NCBI GenBank assembly: GCA_022539475.1
Contig: VCMS01000024.1
Coordinates: 186,001-250,000, forward strand
DNA from: Gracilaria domingensis
Taxonomy: Eukaryota > Rhodophyta > Florideophyceae > Gracilariales > Gracilariaceae
Reading direction: 5' to 3'
DNA length: 64,000 nt
Shown: one piece after another, positions 43,001 to 55,501 of the stretch
Layout of the letters: every line of letters starts with the position of its first letter
How positions within the stretch are numbered: the stretch's first letter is position 1
Program-made: the position numbers and the translations under genes
Notes under the pieces: generated by a model
Databases searched by the model: none
Told to the model about the DNA's origin: nothing
The model's input: only the letters and a program-made list of their open reading frames with translations

Positions 43001-46000
43001 AGGATGAGTATTTGAAAATGTGTAGAACGGTGATTCTTCGAGATCGTTACTTCCAAAACCCGAAGATGGTTGGCCACTGATTTCAGAGTTTGAAGCTGTT
43101 CCTATGTGCCGAAGTTCATCTTTGAGATCGTCAGACAATTTGATGTTGTCGACCGTAAACAGTTTGCCCATGTTTCCGGCATCTATCGCCAAATCGAGAC
43201 CTGGTACTCGAATGCTGCAGTATATGTTAGAAATGTTAAATCTTCGCCTTGTCAATCTCGACTCTCTTTCAAGTTCTCCGTTTGCTAGCATCGTAAGAGT
43301 TGTTCTCTTCCGCAGTTCCCCACTAAGGCTTTGGATGCATACAAAAAGGCCATGTCCGGGTTCAAGGTTATTGTATAGCATTAAATTTAGATCCTTCGCA
43401 TCAACCGTGACATCTAGTCCACATAAAGTATTTGATAGACCCGTTTCACTCGGTGGTTTTCTGGAAGGCGGTCCTTTCCGAGGCGCTAGCCTGCATGAAA
43501 TAGGCCTTCTAACGATTGTCTTGATCACTTTCGTCAACGTCGTAATAGCATCCGAATGCACCACGGAGGCACCCCATGGCGCCCATGATGAATCTGTGAA
43601 AACTCCAGTCCTCTCCCCTCCCGTATGGATTGTTACACTTTCAGTTTGAGGATGCCGTACATGAACGTGAATGCCCAATATTATACGCCGTGACTTAAAT
43701 CCTGTGAAAGTATCATAGTTCGGTATATTGTGAAGCCCAGTAGTCCATGTCGTGAAGTTACCGAAGCCATTATCAGAAGGACAAACGGGATGATCCGAGT
43801 ATATCTCAGTTATTGCCCCCCTCCCAATTCCTGGGCCACCTTGTGCAACTTCTGACGTGGATGGAAAAGGAACGACATAGTGATCTTGAGGATCCCCGCT
43901 GTTGACAGATATGATTGGGTTGAGGCCAACTCGAACATATTTGAACATGACTTCGCTCTTCCTCTGCGCGTCAAAATTAGAAGGCATTATACGCCAGTTG
44001 TGTAACGTCCAAGAAATTGGGTATGGATCCCGCTCCGTAGCCTCTAAACGGGAAGTAAGCATTTCGAAGTCATCTGCTTCAACTTCGGCGAAATGCTTGG
44101 TCATTGAGTATGGTGAAATCGAGCTAGTAAGATAACCTTTCAGCTTCTTCGAAGTGATGCGCAAACGCCCATGCATATTGAAACGAAGAGTATCAAACCA
44201 CGGAACTCTTGGGGACGGGTTCTTGCCTCCTGAAAAGAACCTTGCAACGCCTCGACCAAAATCAACAATGGCACCCATGTACGATGGATTGTAACAGCAT
44301 TGAAGACAGTCAATGACGAGATGAAGGTCAGCGTAGGTTTTTGAGGGTCCAAGGCCTTTGACGATCTTCACCTGCCGTCTACGTCCAATAGAAACGGTGG
44401 TCTCCGCAATGTAAGGAGGTAGAGTTGCCTGCACAGCCATACCTACAATGGAATTGCTAAAGCGCATTCGATCAATCTCAGCAAATGTGTATGTATAATT
44501 CCTTAACTTCAACTTGACCTGTTGAGCTTCTAAGGCAACATTTCTAAAGCCGATAGAATTCCATGCATTGGATTCATAATGCCGTGTCTTGTTGTACTTC
44601 TTAGAGCCAAGCTCATAGTCATCCAACATCTTTAGTCTCCGGATGCTCTCCTTGCTTCCATGCTCTCGCACCATATCATCCATATACACCGAAAAGGATA
44701 GATGCGCTGCGACAAATATAGCCATGGGAGTATTCTCTAGGGGAGGAAGGTGGCCATTAGCAAGAATCAATGGGGGAACAGCTTCTTGTAGTTTCCGGAC
44801 TCTTTGTATCCAAATAGAGGAATCTTGCTTTTCGAGAGCTTCACTGCACCTCTGCGAGGTCCCCGCAATTTCAGCCCTCGCGATTTTGTGCAACTGCTGA
44901 ATTCGGGTTGCCATAATTTCCTCTCGTACCAGTCGTTCGCGACTCTCGTCCTGCATTAGTGGCAACATCTTCGTTATGAATGCTCCGATAGGATGATCCT
45001 CAAACACTACTTGCACTTCAGAAGCGTTGAAGTATATATCTGGCAGTGGACGACGTCTCAACTTCTCTGACGAAAGACCAACGCGCATCAGCCTTTCTTC
45101 CTGGGTCACTCTAATAGCAGCACGTAATCTTAGAATCCAGTCTTGAAGCAGAAATCCGAACTGAACATCATGGTATAGAATTAGGCTCAGTTCCTTCATA
45201 TCTATATCGATTCGCCGTTTTTCCAAGTCCCTATGCATAGTATGAAGCGGCGAAGAAAGACGTAATTCAGACCCATAGGCAAACTTTTTATCCTGCATAG
45301 TTACAACAACATCATGTCCACAAAAGGTTTTCGAATCCAGAGTACAGGAAGGCAGTTTCCCAATGCTCACACCCATCTTTGGTCCATCGGGAAACATGGC
45401 AACCATTGCAATATCAGATCCTGAAAGTTCCCAGGTCTGTAATTCTTCCAAAAGACGCTCTCTTTTTCGGGCTCTTTGCTCCCTAAGCTCTTCCTCGGAT
45501 ACCACCGTTTTCTCTTTTGTTGCGCGCATTGCTATAATATCCTCATCGTCGTCAGAGCCATCCAAGCCATACGAGCTACGAATGTATTTCAGCCTTTTTA
45601 ACTCCCGAAACAAGTCAGGCAGACATGCCAGACCAGCCTGGGCGTCCATATCCCAATCGATGGACGCGGATTTCAGAATTATCTTTTTCCCTACCTGAAT
45701 CCCTCGACTAATATCAAACTTTGCTTCGTCGCAAGAAAAATTCGTAGTTTGATCCCATTGACTCCAATGCATTAAGCGAACTTTCGTTGTCGAGCCTTTG
45801 AAGCGCATAAAAGAGGAACCAAAGAGGTCGATCTGGGGAAGAAGTATTGTCTCACTTGAAAGGACCAAAGCGAGTGTGTCTCCAGCGCCAATAGGCTGAT
45901 GTCCCAGAATTGTAACAGTCCAATGGCGCATATCCGACATCATCCTCAAAGATCTTGGCTCTCCATCAGCGCCATAGAGACTACTAGTACTTGACCGGCT

Positions 46001-47593
46001 GGGAAGAGCAGAGGATGATTCATCAGCACTCATACTTGACATAGAGCTCTGCCTTCGTATTGGGGTATCTATGTACTTGAGAGCAAAGTCACGCATATCA
46101 TTCACAAGCTGCACGAGGCCAACAGGCTCTAGCGCCACAACTCCCCCATGACCAGCAAAGTCAAGTCGCATACCATGCCTTTTTGAGCAGTTAACATCAA
46201 TAGCCGTAGTGACGTCCTCAACCCACATCAAAAACTCTGGCCTGGCAGCAACTATCTTTTCGATGTTTTCGACGGATTCAACACGACGTTCATCGGCTTC
46301 GCAGTTCTCTATAGCAGAACTTGTGGGCTGCGTTTCGTAAAGAGTGCTTGAAAGCGCATCAACAGCGATGGAACCAGCACTGCATCCCTGGATTGAGAGT
46401 GAAGCGCGAGTCATTGGCTCATGACGCTCATCGGCGGCCTTCCCGAGCGCCTCGACCCGAATACTTTTGACGCGCACGAAAAACCCGTTCTCTGGTCCTG
46501 CTGCTACCTTGTGCGTCTTCGTTCCATAACCACCGACAGACAGACTGGAGAGTGGAACCGAAGCGAACGCCATGTCCTCATGATTGCTTCGACTCGCAAG
46601 TGGAGTTATGACGCGAAGCGAAAGGCCGTGAATAGCACCATTACCTTCCCAGTACCTAAGAATGCCAGGCCTCCGTGGTTTCTTTGTTGCAGGGGCTGAT
46701 GGTGGAAGCTTTGCTCGCAATGTTCGGGAATAGCCAGGACAAAGCTCGCCGTCAATATGAGTTATGTTCGTTTCGAAAATCCCAGGTGCATTCCATGATA
46801 CATCGCGAGCTCTAATCGAAAGTCGTAAGTCGTCAAGTATTGCAAGACGCCTAGGGCGTAGCAAAGTGAAGAACCGTGGATCAAGATATGCGTTAATCTC
46901 AGTGCCCTTCCGCAGCACAAGGGCAGCATATACTGCGGGATATGGTGACGCGTCAGCCACTGGACGCTTGCAGACATTGACATACAATTCGTTAACAGAA
47001 AGTGTGTATTGGCTGCCGAAGACTCCAAATGCTCCGCCTTCCAGCACAAACTGTTCTGCCTTGCATTCCCATGAGCCTCCATCCTTCCAGATACGAACTT
47101 TGTCTGCCCTTATTCTTAACCCACGAACAAGAAACGCGAGCACGCGAGTGAGAACATTTCGAAGAAGGGTTGACCAATAGCCTTTATCCATAGCAGCTAC
47201 TCCAAGAGAAAAAAACCTGAAAAGAGCCACCCAACGTCGACTAAGCCGAGGCGCTGGACGAAGAGATGGGCGCATTCGCATATAAAACCGTTCAGCTGAC
47301 ACATCAAGCCATGGTCCTCTACAGCCACTGAGAAGAAATCCAATGAAGCGAGTCGTGATGCGTACCTCACATCCGTGCGGAAATCGACGAGCACCTGGTC
47401 GTGCATAAACTATTATAGTAAAGAACCTTAGGAGAACACCATAGCCCTTTCGACGCAAGATAATAGTAATGATGAACAGTAGAAAGAGGAAGATGACAGT
47501 GGATATAGAAAGGCCACCAAGCCATTGAGCAAGGCGGAAGGCTATTCGATGAATCCGCTGGTCGGCGGACGTCGCCGCGAAGGCAAAACGCAT
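40091..47593 (-). CDS. giant SABRE/FMP27/Hobbit-type bridge-like lipid transfer protein
   Basis: Proteins of this family (plant SABRE/KIP, yeast Fmp27, fly Hobbit, human BLTP2) are rod-like repeating-beta-groove proteins at ER-plasma membrane contacts that move lipids along a hydrophobic groove. The frame gives 2500 residues, close to the family (about 2200-2900). An N-terminal membrane anchor (about 25-50, STVIFLFLLFIITIIL) is followed by a LVRGLRIRADKVRIW strand block typical of chorein-like N-termini. Long beta-rich sequence follows, with a region near residue 2000 (VSYSFDKCSWELRERHKE) like the conserved C-terminal family block. A disordered Ser/Pro-rich insert lies at about 1560-1720, and the tail is acidic then basic. 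The start is the first ATG; TTG lies upstream. The family is firm; the exact orthologue is less so. Confidence 0.85.
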   Translation of the reverse strand: MRFAFAATSADQRIHRIAFRLAQWLGGLSISTVIFLFLLFIITIILRRKGYGVLLRFFTIIVYARPGARRFPHGCEVRITTRFIGFLLSGCRGPWLDVSAERFYMRMRPSLRPAPRLSRRWVALFRFFSLGVAAMDKGYWSTLLRNVLTRVLAFLVRGLRIRADKVRIWKDGGSWECKAEQFVLEGGAFGVFGSQYTLSVNELYVNVCKRPVADASPYPAVYAALVLRKGTEINAYLDPRFFTLLRPRRLAILDDLRLSIRARDVSWNAPGIFETNITHIDGELCPGYSRTLRAKLPPSAPATKKPRRPGILRYWEGNGAIHGLSLRVITPLASRSNHEDMAFASVPLSSLSVGGYGTKTHKVAAGPENGFFVRVKSIRVEALGKAADERHEPMTRASLSIQGCSAGSIAVDALSSTLYETQPTSSAIENCEADERRVESVENIEKIVAARPEFLMWVEDVTTAIDVNCSKRHGMRLDFAGHGGVVALEPVGLVQLVNDMRDFALKYIDTPIRRQSSMSSMSADESSSALPSRSSTSSLYGADGEPRSLRMMSDMRHWTVTILGHQPIGAGDTLALVLSSETILLPQIDLFGSSFMRFKGSTTKVRLMHWSQWDQTTNFSCDEAKFDISRGIQVGKKIILKSASIDWDMDAQAGLACLPDLFRELKRLKYIRSSYGLDGSDDDEDIIAMRATKEKTVVSEEELREQRARKRERLLEELQTWELSGSDIAMVAMFPDGPKMGVSIGKLPSCTLDSKTFCGHDVVVTMQDKKFAYGSELRLSSPLHTMHRDLEKRRIDIDMKELSLILYHDVQFGFLLQDWILRLRAAIRVTQEERLMRVGLSSEKLRRRPLPDIYFNASEVQVVFEDHPIGAFITKMLPLMQDESRERLVREEIMATRIQQLHKIARAEIAGTSQRCSEALEKQDSSIWIQRVRKLQEAVPPLILANGHLPPLENTPMAIFVAAHLSFSVYMDDMVREHGSKESIRRLKMLDDYELGSKKYNKTRHYESNAWNSIGFRNVALEAQQVKLKLRNYTYTFAEIDRMRFSNSIVGMAVQATLPPYIAETTVSIGRRRQVKIVKGLGPSKTYADLHLVIDCLQCCYNPSYMGAIVDFGRGVARFFSGGKNPSPRVPWFDTLRFNMHGRLRITSKKLKGYLTSSISPYSMTKHFAEVEADDFEMLTSRLEATERDPYPISWTLHNWRIMPSNFDAQRKSEVMFKYVRVGLNPIISVNSGDPQDHYVVPFPSTSEVAQGGPGIGRGAITEIYSDHPVCPSDNGFGNFTTWTTGLHNIPNYDTFTGFKSRRIILGIHVHVRHPQTESVTIHTGGERTGVFTDSSWAPWGASVVHSDAITTLTKVIKTIVRRPISCRLAPRKGPPSRKPPSETGLSNTLCGLDVTVDAKDLNLMLYNNLEPGHGLFVCIQSLSGELRKRTTLTMLANGELERESRLTRRRFNISNIYCSIRVPGLDLAIDAGNMGKLFTVDNIKLSDDLKDELRHIGTASNSEISGQPSSGFGSNDLEESPFYTFSNTHPLQRGKRLDKVQYDKRLLVERVRLVWSPVRRSSLFAWPAAFEEKAFCMKGPKIRRSEAVQPNTVDAKENKNAGRQAKADPLSDFEKPARTAELLGDSGEAIPALSLKSSPEKQKEGEGKRLYQLREVASTAQVSAEPGRSTDKERSPVSPTQKSSESISVPRYDPLSPPATALSRSKAAAPRNLVGSMIDILYSKRKSQKPEGPKVSTTGLIPESKPQGRSFEVLQTKPKFQLFICDCQVGFGSPETSGIVFLTSKAVRLGLVEKKMQKNMQLGERNETWRDREYRVHLDEANLFTRSRTCGLFDFNQESWVSGDSVDLGKTALITTSPICMDLMYISSSSIGRNSGDERDDHILRPSLLFINIPDISLSTNAEEFHAATDVVRKVLMQSMRSSEIVNEELANLRYKLQLADGKVSSEDLDDFMRRLNNITKQCMYAADTFQHDLVDSLLLPDESQFSDNLLRYKAKAKAVATFMRQDQRASSTDVLYPTMYVSYSFDKCSWELRERHKELNKESEDPFVEITLDNLLFRHTFYVGRGSSTEMTFGHINAKNKMKSSYFQGILEPAATGTRLGPGGSTERQSRIKASDGAPVAFRWYSTQEDRVGGIPVYELLTIQVAPMTAAITRKLYSSVTNFLFSNRSKTESSGTVVRSSPEDYAKGGIRHTNGTSAAYQPPVDGSNGRKSVNPQGSGLFNVNANMDDVSQMAKRGESSVLFKYVFIDAFELTASYKNKETTARGVLDFFDLFVTTPSFSYSSQIWTWKDFSVQLRKDLVMTFAKRGVSNLAKIKLLPGYSRARRKLVQGADSVMGSIASRLPNSTTPPEEQDLGQPKEEDVHGEDPNIDELSSDMDEDEREEAIDAAVADISGEEGIRREEILKALYGSRTRGESRRRLSGHFGPKVIQGSITQGSDSSAESGSVARGSSTGFRAMMRGERGVGNSAQSRSSIDDDGPRRFLHRIRRRPNVSGDMK

Positions 47594-48578
47594 GCTTTGA
47601 AGCTGACTACCCGAGTGAGAGCATATCGTGATCAAAGACAACTAAGAATTGTTGGAGAGAGCAATGCTTGACACTGACAACAACTTCAGGGCATGTGCTC
47701 AAATGATTGTACGACGAGAGGCTCGGGTGGGAGCAAATCGTCCCCAACAGGACTAGAGTCGTACTTTTCGGTGAAGAGACGCGACTCTGTAACCTTCAAT
47801 CGAAAAAGAAGAGCTGAATACGACTACGTCCGTGCGCTTGACGCTCGTTGGGTGACGTTGAAAATTGGGCGGTAAGTAGGTATGTCAAAGAACGCATTTG
47901 AAGTATGGCAAAACGGCAGAGAAGCGGTCCAATTCCATACGAAGGAATTCAACGGCAATTCCGACCACCGGTCAGTGTGTATTACACACACTGTTTGCTG
48001 GTCTGTGGGGTAGTACGCGCGAACTGCCACATCACATAAGGTTACTGCATGTTCGATAATGCATACTGTAATCTTTACTGCTCGCGTAAATTATTTCTGC
48101 ATAAGTGCCCAGCTGGTTCGGAAAATGTAGCACCGGTGCCATCAGTTCTTCCAGTGCTTCTTGATGCAGCTTCACACGTTCATTGTTCTGCTTTCATAGA
48201 TAGACAAGATAGAAATGTACCAGTTCTGAACTTGACCGTAAGCCATTCTTCATAGTCCATTCTACCGACGGTACCAAAGCTAATTGATCGATTCGCAGAA
48301 AGAGATCTCTGCAAAGATTCGATTGAAAGCACGGGCACAGCTGTTCAAGCAGAAAAGGTCATCCTTATTTCAGCCCTTCTGTTGCCCATTTTGAGGTGGC
48401 GGTCGTTTATGTTCATATTCCGCACGCGATTTTTCTATTCAAGAAGACAATCTTAAACTTCATGCGCTTCATGTTACCATGATCAGGTAACTCACGTTTC
48501 TAGCATTGTTGCGCGAAAGAAAAATTCCTTAAAGCACAGGAGGTCTCATCATTTGCCAACGATCTGTAACTTTCAAAC
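47594..48578. promoter_or_regulatory. divergent promoter region between SABRE-type gene and EMC1
   Basis: About 985 bases between two genes transcribed outward. No coding sequence is recognised. A short inverted repeat (CAGTGTGT/ACACACTG) lies near 47971-47991. Both promoters should be here. Confidence 0.4.
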
Positions 48579-50669
48579 ATGAACCTAATCGTGTTTTTTC
48601 TTTTCTTTCTTTGTTTCTCGAATCTTCATGTAGTGGTCCTCTCCTCGCTATGGTTCCGAAAGGGTCTTGGCCGTGTCATATGGGCTTTAGTTCCTGACGC
48701 CCCCAATCCGCACTCCGACGTGCTTGTGCTCACGGCAAGATCAACGATAGCGTCATTGAGCATGAGCAACGGATCAATCTTATGGCGACTTCCTTATCCA
48801 ATATCTGAAAACCCGGTGCATCCTACAGCCATTGTGTCTAAGGGTGAGATTGTTGTAGCCCAGTTTTCTGACAACAGATTACGTTCATGTGAAAGAAACG
48901 GGTCCGTGCTTTGGGAAATGAGTTCTTGTGAACTGTTAGGTCTGAAGGGAGATACAGTTTTATACCGATCATGCGAGTCTCCGGAGACCATGAGTATTGA
49001 TCTTGCGAACGGGATCTTTCATTCCATAGAAGAAGAATGCGATACACTGTCCATATCAGCAGAAAAGCTTGAGAGTTCTAACGTTGACAGATTAACATGG
49101 CAAGTACATAATGTAACCCTAAGCTCAAGAGATGATGGTCGATTTGAAGCTCTAAGAAACGGTACAGTTCTTTGGCATCTGGAAGAAGGTATTTCTCATC
49201 CGGTTGATGTGACATTGTTTCCTTTCGAAAACCTTCCTGTGATAGTTTTGCTCTCAGAACTAGGTTTCGTCACAGGACTAGATGGTACCGCCGATTCTAA
49301 ATTGCTCTGGAAAGTTTTTGTGAAGGGTAGATGTCGACTTCTGCATGGTCATGCAGAGGTCGCGGTCATAGTCTGCATTGACGGGAAGGAATCCAAAGTA
49401 ATAGCGCTGAACCCTATTTCAGGAGAGGAAATTTCTCATAGGAGATATGAGGATTTCGTTGTGCAAAGCGCCGCAGTACATAAAACATGCGAAGCGCAAG
49501 TTTGTGTTCACCTTTCAGACGCTGATGGTCAGAATCAGATGGTTTCAGCAGAAAGTACTGTTCTGGGTGATAGACAGATGATCCGAATCCAGTATGAGTC
49601 AGGGGGATCTGAACTAACTGCCTTCGTTGCAGAATCAGCAATATGGAAGATAAGCGTCGCTCAAAGCTCAAAGATCGTCGCCGTAATCTCTGACGAAAGA
49701 CATCCATTTGAAAATATGTTAAGCCTTCCTTCTGTTCGGGTAACAGGTGACCGAAGAGTGTTGTTTAAATATACGTATCGGCATGTACTTATTGTTCTTT
49801 CTTTTGACGAAGCCAAGGAGTGTGTTTATGCGATGCTTGTAGATGGGCGCTCGGGTGAAACTTATGAAGTGGTTGAACACCCGAGATCAGTGCCAACTTC
49901 TTTGGGAGCAAAGGGAGAAAACTGGTTTTTGTATGCAACCTGGAATACAGAGTTTATGGTTAATGAAGTTCATATAGTTGACATGTATCAGCGAAAAGAG
50001 CTTCATACATCATGGGTGCAAAGTCGTCTAATCGAAACGTTTTCTAGATATTGGACTTCGCTCTCAGAATTGACGGCTGCTCAGAGGTCGCGAGAATTCG
50101 AAGCTCACTCCGCTACATGTGCCCCGGACGATAAACTGTCTGTGTCAGGCCAGCAAAATCATCCTTACGTTGTAAGATCAAGCATGGTTCTAACCCACGT
50201 ACCTGTTGGAATGGATGTGACCTCGACTAGACTCGGTGTCACAGAACAAGCAGTTTTGCTTGTGTTGGATTCAGGAAAGAGTTCTCTAGTGCCGAAGTCG
50301 ACGATTGATGCACGACGACCGAAAAACATGAACCCGGCGTATGCTTCCGAGTATTTGAGAAAGTATGCTCCCTCGCTTTCCCTGCAATCCTCATCCTACG
50401 AGAAAGTTTTTATGGAGGAGAATATAATCCAGCCTGCTGGAATTCGATCAGTGTTTTGCTCTCCTGATATGTCCAGAGAGAGTGCAAGCCATGTCGTTTT
50501 GACAGGGTTAGATCTACTCTTCACCCAGGTGTATCCCATTGGAAAGTTCGATTTCCTTGATTCTGACTTTAATTTCTTGGCAGTGCTTCTTGTATTAGCC
50601 GTTCTTTTGTTTTCTTATCTATGCAGTGAGCATCTTTTACAAAAGACTTCCTTGTCGAGATCATGGTAA
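48579..50669 (+). CDS. EMC1: ER membrane protein complex subunit 1 (EMC1)
   Basis: EMC1 is the large lumenal subunit of the ER membrane complex, which inserts tail-anchored and multipass proteins. The 696 residues begin with a signal peptide (MNLIVFFLFFLCFSNLHVVV). The lumenal part has PQQ-like beta-propeller repeats (for example TIASLSMSNGSILWRLPYPI). The C-terminal DUF1620-type region contains LLVLDSGKSSLVPKSTIDAR and DPRRP-like blocks, then VVLTGLDLLFTQVYPIGKFD, a diagnostic EMC1 signature. A single membrane helix (about 660-682) precedes a short basic tail. It is shorter than human EMC1 (993) and nearer yeast (760), because the second propeller is reduced. No intron is needed. Confidence 0.9.
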   Translation: MNLIVFFLFFLCFSNLHVVVLSSLWFRKGLGRVIWALVPDAPNPHSDVLVLTARSTIASLSMSNGSILWRLPYPISENPVHPTAIVSKGEIVVAQFSDNRLRSCERNGSVLWEMSSCELLGLKGDTVLYRSCESPETMSIDLANGIFHSIEEECDTLSISAEKLESSNVDRLTWQVHNVTLSSRDDGRFEALRNGTVLWHLEEGISHPVDVTLFPFENLPVIVLLSELGFVTGLDGTADSKLLWKVFVKGRCRLLHGHAEVAVIVCIDGKESKVIALNPISGEEISHRRYEDFVVQSAAVHKTCEAQVCVHLSDADGQNQMVSAESTVLGDRQMIRIQYESGGSELTAFVAESAIWKISVAQSSKIVAVISDERHPFENMLSLPSVRVTGDRRVLFKYTYRHVLIVLSFDEAKECVYAMLVDGRSGETYEVVEHPRSVPTSLGAKGENWFLYATWNTEFMVNEVHIVDMYQRKELHTSWVQSRLIETFSRYWTSLSELTAAQRSREFEAHSATCAPDDKLSVSGQQNHPYVVRSSMVLTHVPVGMDVTSTRLGVTEQAVLLVLDSGKSSLVPKSTIDARRPKNMNPAYASEYLRKYAPSLSLQSSSYEKVFMEENIIQPAGIRSVFCSPDMSRESASHVVLTGLDLLFTQVYPIGKFDFLDSDFNFLAVLLVLAVLLFSYLCSEHLLQKTSLSRSW

Positions 50670-50783
50670 CTAGTAGCCTACGGCTACGCGCCTTTAAGCA
50701 GGAAGGATTAGTTGGTACTCAATGCTGATCTTATTGCTCAAGTTTCCGCTCAACGAATGTGCATAGGAGTTTGCAGATACGTC

Positions 50784-53065
<2,282 letters not shown>

Positions 53066-55501
53066 TTACTGCACAGCATATACCGTACTTCCGCTTTCTT
53101 CGGGTCCTACAACTTGAGCAACATCTTCATCAATTTCAGATCCAGATGCTGTTGACCTTGTCTCCTCAAACCGATACTGTGACATTCTGTTAGCATCACC
53201 TGGAGTCATAGAGTCAACAGAAATAAAAGATCTTGAGCTGCACTCCATCCCCGAACCCGCAGAAGAGTCATTCAACCACGGAATCATCGCTGTTGAGTTA
53301 CGAGGAGTACCTCCAAAATTGCTGATCATGAAGGATCCCTGATCAAGAGGAAATTCCTGATCTGGTCCAACATCATCTTCAAATTCTAGGTCTGAATCAT
53401 AATCGGACGAGTGGTTTGTAGCCGTGCCGTTCCTCATGTTGGCGGCTACAACCGCGACGAGGGCAACAAGGGATATCAGCGCAATGCCACCAACAGCAAT
53501 TCCTGCGATCACACCAACGCCAAGACCGGAAGTTCCCATAGCGGCCAACGGTTCTGATCGTTCAGTCATCTCCCCTTCCAGAAACACTGAAACTCTGTTG
53601 AAATCATGTGCAGCAAGCGTTTCGTCCATGCGGCCGTCTCTAGTGAATTCTTTGTATTTCTCCAGCTTCGGTTCGCACTCCGCGCCAGCGTTACAATGAG
53701 TCTCTAAAAGCAGTTCAAAGGAAATGAAACCATCTTCGGGTGCATCTTTCTGAAGATCGACGTCGTTTCCGTTGGTCGTGGCAAACTTAGACAGCTGTGA
53801 GAGCTCAAAGATGTTGATTATTTCCCATTCATCAGGAGTGACAAACTCGTTTGAATTCAATCGAATCTCCTCCGCTAGTTCTTGAGCACCAAAAGAAGGG
53901 GGATGTCTCACAACCAGTGCAACTGACAACAATTCGGGTTCTCCAGATGGTATGGGAACCTCTGCCGATGGCTCCGGTTCTACGGAGAAATCAGGTTCTA
54001 CAATGTCCTCGAGATTGCCAAATGTACCAGAGATATCTGGGAACACTGCCACGGGCGAAACCTCTGCGGGGCTCTCTGCAACGTCACCTTCTACAGTGTC
54101 TTCGGGATTGCCAAATGCACCAGAGACATCTGAAAAGACTGCCACAGGGGAAACCTCTGTAATATCATCTTCAACGTTTGAGAGGTTTTCTTTGCTAGTG
54201 TTCAATGGCTTCGGTGGAGGCGAAATGCCTTCTGGGCCGTTCGCATCTAATATCTGTGGTGCTTCCAGTGTATCCGTATCATCACTGGTCAAATTAGAAG
54301 TTGGAACAGATGCATCCATATTCCATGTAGGTGTGGGAGAGATGGAGCCTTCGACAGAGCTCTCACTGCCGATCGGTTTTGGACGTCCTGGGCTCTTCGG
54401 TTGTAATCGCCCAATTGCAATGGCTCCTCCGTCTTCAGTGTCAAATTCAGGCTCAGACGAAGCCTCAATGGAAATGTCGTCGGAGGGTTCGGGTTCCTCT
54501 GATGAAAGGTTTTCCTTCGTTGGAAGCGGGCGGTCATCGTTCTTTTCCACTGATTCGTCGTCCGTGGAAGACGAAAACGAAGCTACTGGAGGTTCTCCTT
54601 TACTCCAAGTCACTGATGCAGTTACGGGGCCGGAAACAAACACTGATGCTCGTGGTTTGGATTTATCTGATTTATCGACTTCATTTCCGCCTGAGTCTTT
54701 GTAATTGTCATCTTCAGTACGCTCTTCGTCCTCTTCCAAAACTTCAGGAGAAGGGGTAACTAGAGGAGATAAGTCTGGCACAAGGCCAATTGGAGTTGTC
54801 TCTTCCTGATTATTTGCTGAGGTGTCTCCTTCTACGGCGTCACTGGCTTCAGTCGCCTCCGGAACATTTTCTACTTCGGGCTCTGGAGTTTTTGAGGGAG
54901 GCTCATCTGATAAGTTCTCGAAAAAGTTCCCCCAAGGATCTGAACTTGGCTCCGGAGATTTGATCGGTGTGACAAGTGCGGTGGCAAGCGAACCATCAGA
55001 ATTGAACCTTCGAAAATGGAATTTAGGACGTCGTCGCCCTCCGTTGTCCGACTCGCTCGCTTTTGGGGTGAAACCAGAAGAGTCATCCTGCACGCCGAAA
55101 TCAAAGGAAGTTGTAACAGCTGCAGTAGGTTCCGGTGTTTTTGTTGGAACTACTGGAAGCGCGGTAGGTGTAGCGCTTGCCCCTGACTCGTCCAAAGAAG
55201 TTGGTTGTGGAGGTATCTGCGTCGGTTCCGTGACGTGCAATCCATTCTCACCGCTTTCCTCCGAAGACGTTGCAGAGAGCTCAGGTACGCTGAAATCCAT
55301 CACCGTGAGTCTCTCTATCGGAGAAGAAAATTGGGAGTCAGAATGTGTAGATGCGACATTCTGTAGTGACTGGCGGAAATCTCCGCCAACCTTCGAAGAA
55401 TATGAGGTGCGCTTTAGTTGAAGACGGGGAGACGGATAGTCCTCCGCCCTGCCGCACGTCACCACTATACAGAGCAGCAAAAACGCAACGATGGACGGCA
55501 T
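53066..55501 (-). CDS. secreted-type acidic single-pass membrane protein
   Basis: The 811-residue protein starts with a clear signal peptide (MPSIVAFLLLCIVVTCGRA). Its extracellular part, about 600 residues, is very rich in Ser, Pro, Thr, Glu and Asp with many TPEP, SPEP and TKTPEP motifs and probably disordered, like an O-glycosylated stalk. It contains two 31-residue repeats (SPVAVFSDVSGAFGNPED and SPVAVFPDISGTFGNLED). A small ordered module with two cysteines (ETHCNAGAECEPK) precedes one membrane helix (about 660-690, GVIAGIAVGGIALISLVALV). The acidic cytosolic tail of about 120 residues carries many Ser and Tyr. It may be a cell-wall or matrix sensor or anchor. No family is recognised. 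Confidence 0.8.
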   Translation of the reverse strand: MPSIVAFLLLCIVVTCGRAEDYPSPRLQLKRTSYSSKVGGDFRQSLQNVASTHSDSQFSSPIERLTVMDFSVPELSATSSEESGENGLHVTEPTQIPPQPTSLDESGASATPTALPVVPTKTPEPTAAVTTSFDFGVQDDSSGFTPKASESDNGGRRRPKFHFRRFNSDGSLATALVTPIKSPEPSSDPWGNFFENLSDEPPSKTPEPEVENVPEATEASDAVEGDTSANNQEETTPIGLVPDLSPLVTPSPEVLEEDEERTEDDNYKDSGGNEVDKSDKSKPRASVFVSGPVTASVTWSKGEPPVASFSSSTDDESVEKNDDRPLPTKENLSSEEPEPSDDISIEASSEPEFDTEDGGAIAIGRLQPKSPGRPKPIGSESSVEGSISPTPTWNMDASVPTSNLTSDDTDTLEAPQILDANGPEGISPPPKPLNTSKENLSNVEDDITEVSPVAVFSDVSGAFGNPEDTVEGDVAESPAEVSPVAVFPDISGTFGNLEDIVEPDFSVEPEPSAEVPIPSGEPELLSVALVVRHPPSFGAQELAEEIRLNSNEFVTPDEWEIINIFELSQLSKFATTNGNDVDLQKDAPEDGFISFELLLETHCNAGAECEPKLEKYKEFTRDGRMDETLAAHDFNRVSVFLEGEMTERSEPLAAMGTSGLGVGVIAGIAVGGIALISLVALVAVVAANMRNGTATNHSSDYDSDLEFEDDVGPDQEFPLDQGSFMISNFGGTPRNSTAMIPWLNDSSAGSGMECSSRSFISVDSMTPGDANRMSQYRFEETRSTASGSEIDEDVAQVVGPEESGSTVYAVQ
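53997..54182. repeat. two 93-bp coding repeats in the acidic protein gene
   Basis: Blocks starting near 53997 and 54090 share TTGCCAAATG, ACCAGAGA and GAAACCTCTG in the same spacing. They encode the two 31-residue repeats. The identity is high but not complete, so this is an older in-frame duplication. Confidence 0.75.

Noticed and set aside
27558-47593. Two neighbouring giant genes whose longest open frames have exactly the same length
   Set aside because: NOT1 and the SABRE-type protein are unrelated. The match disappears when the true ATG of the second is used (2500 versus up to 2516 residues), so it is coincidence.
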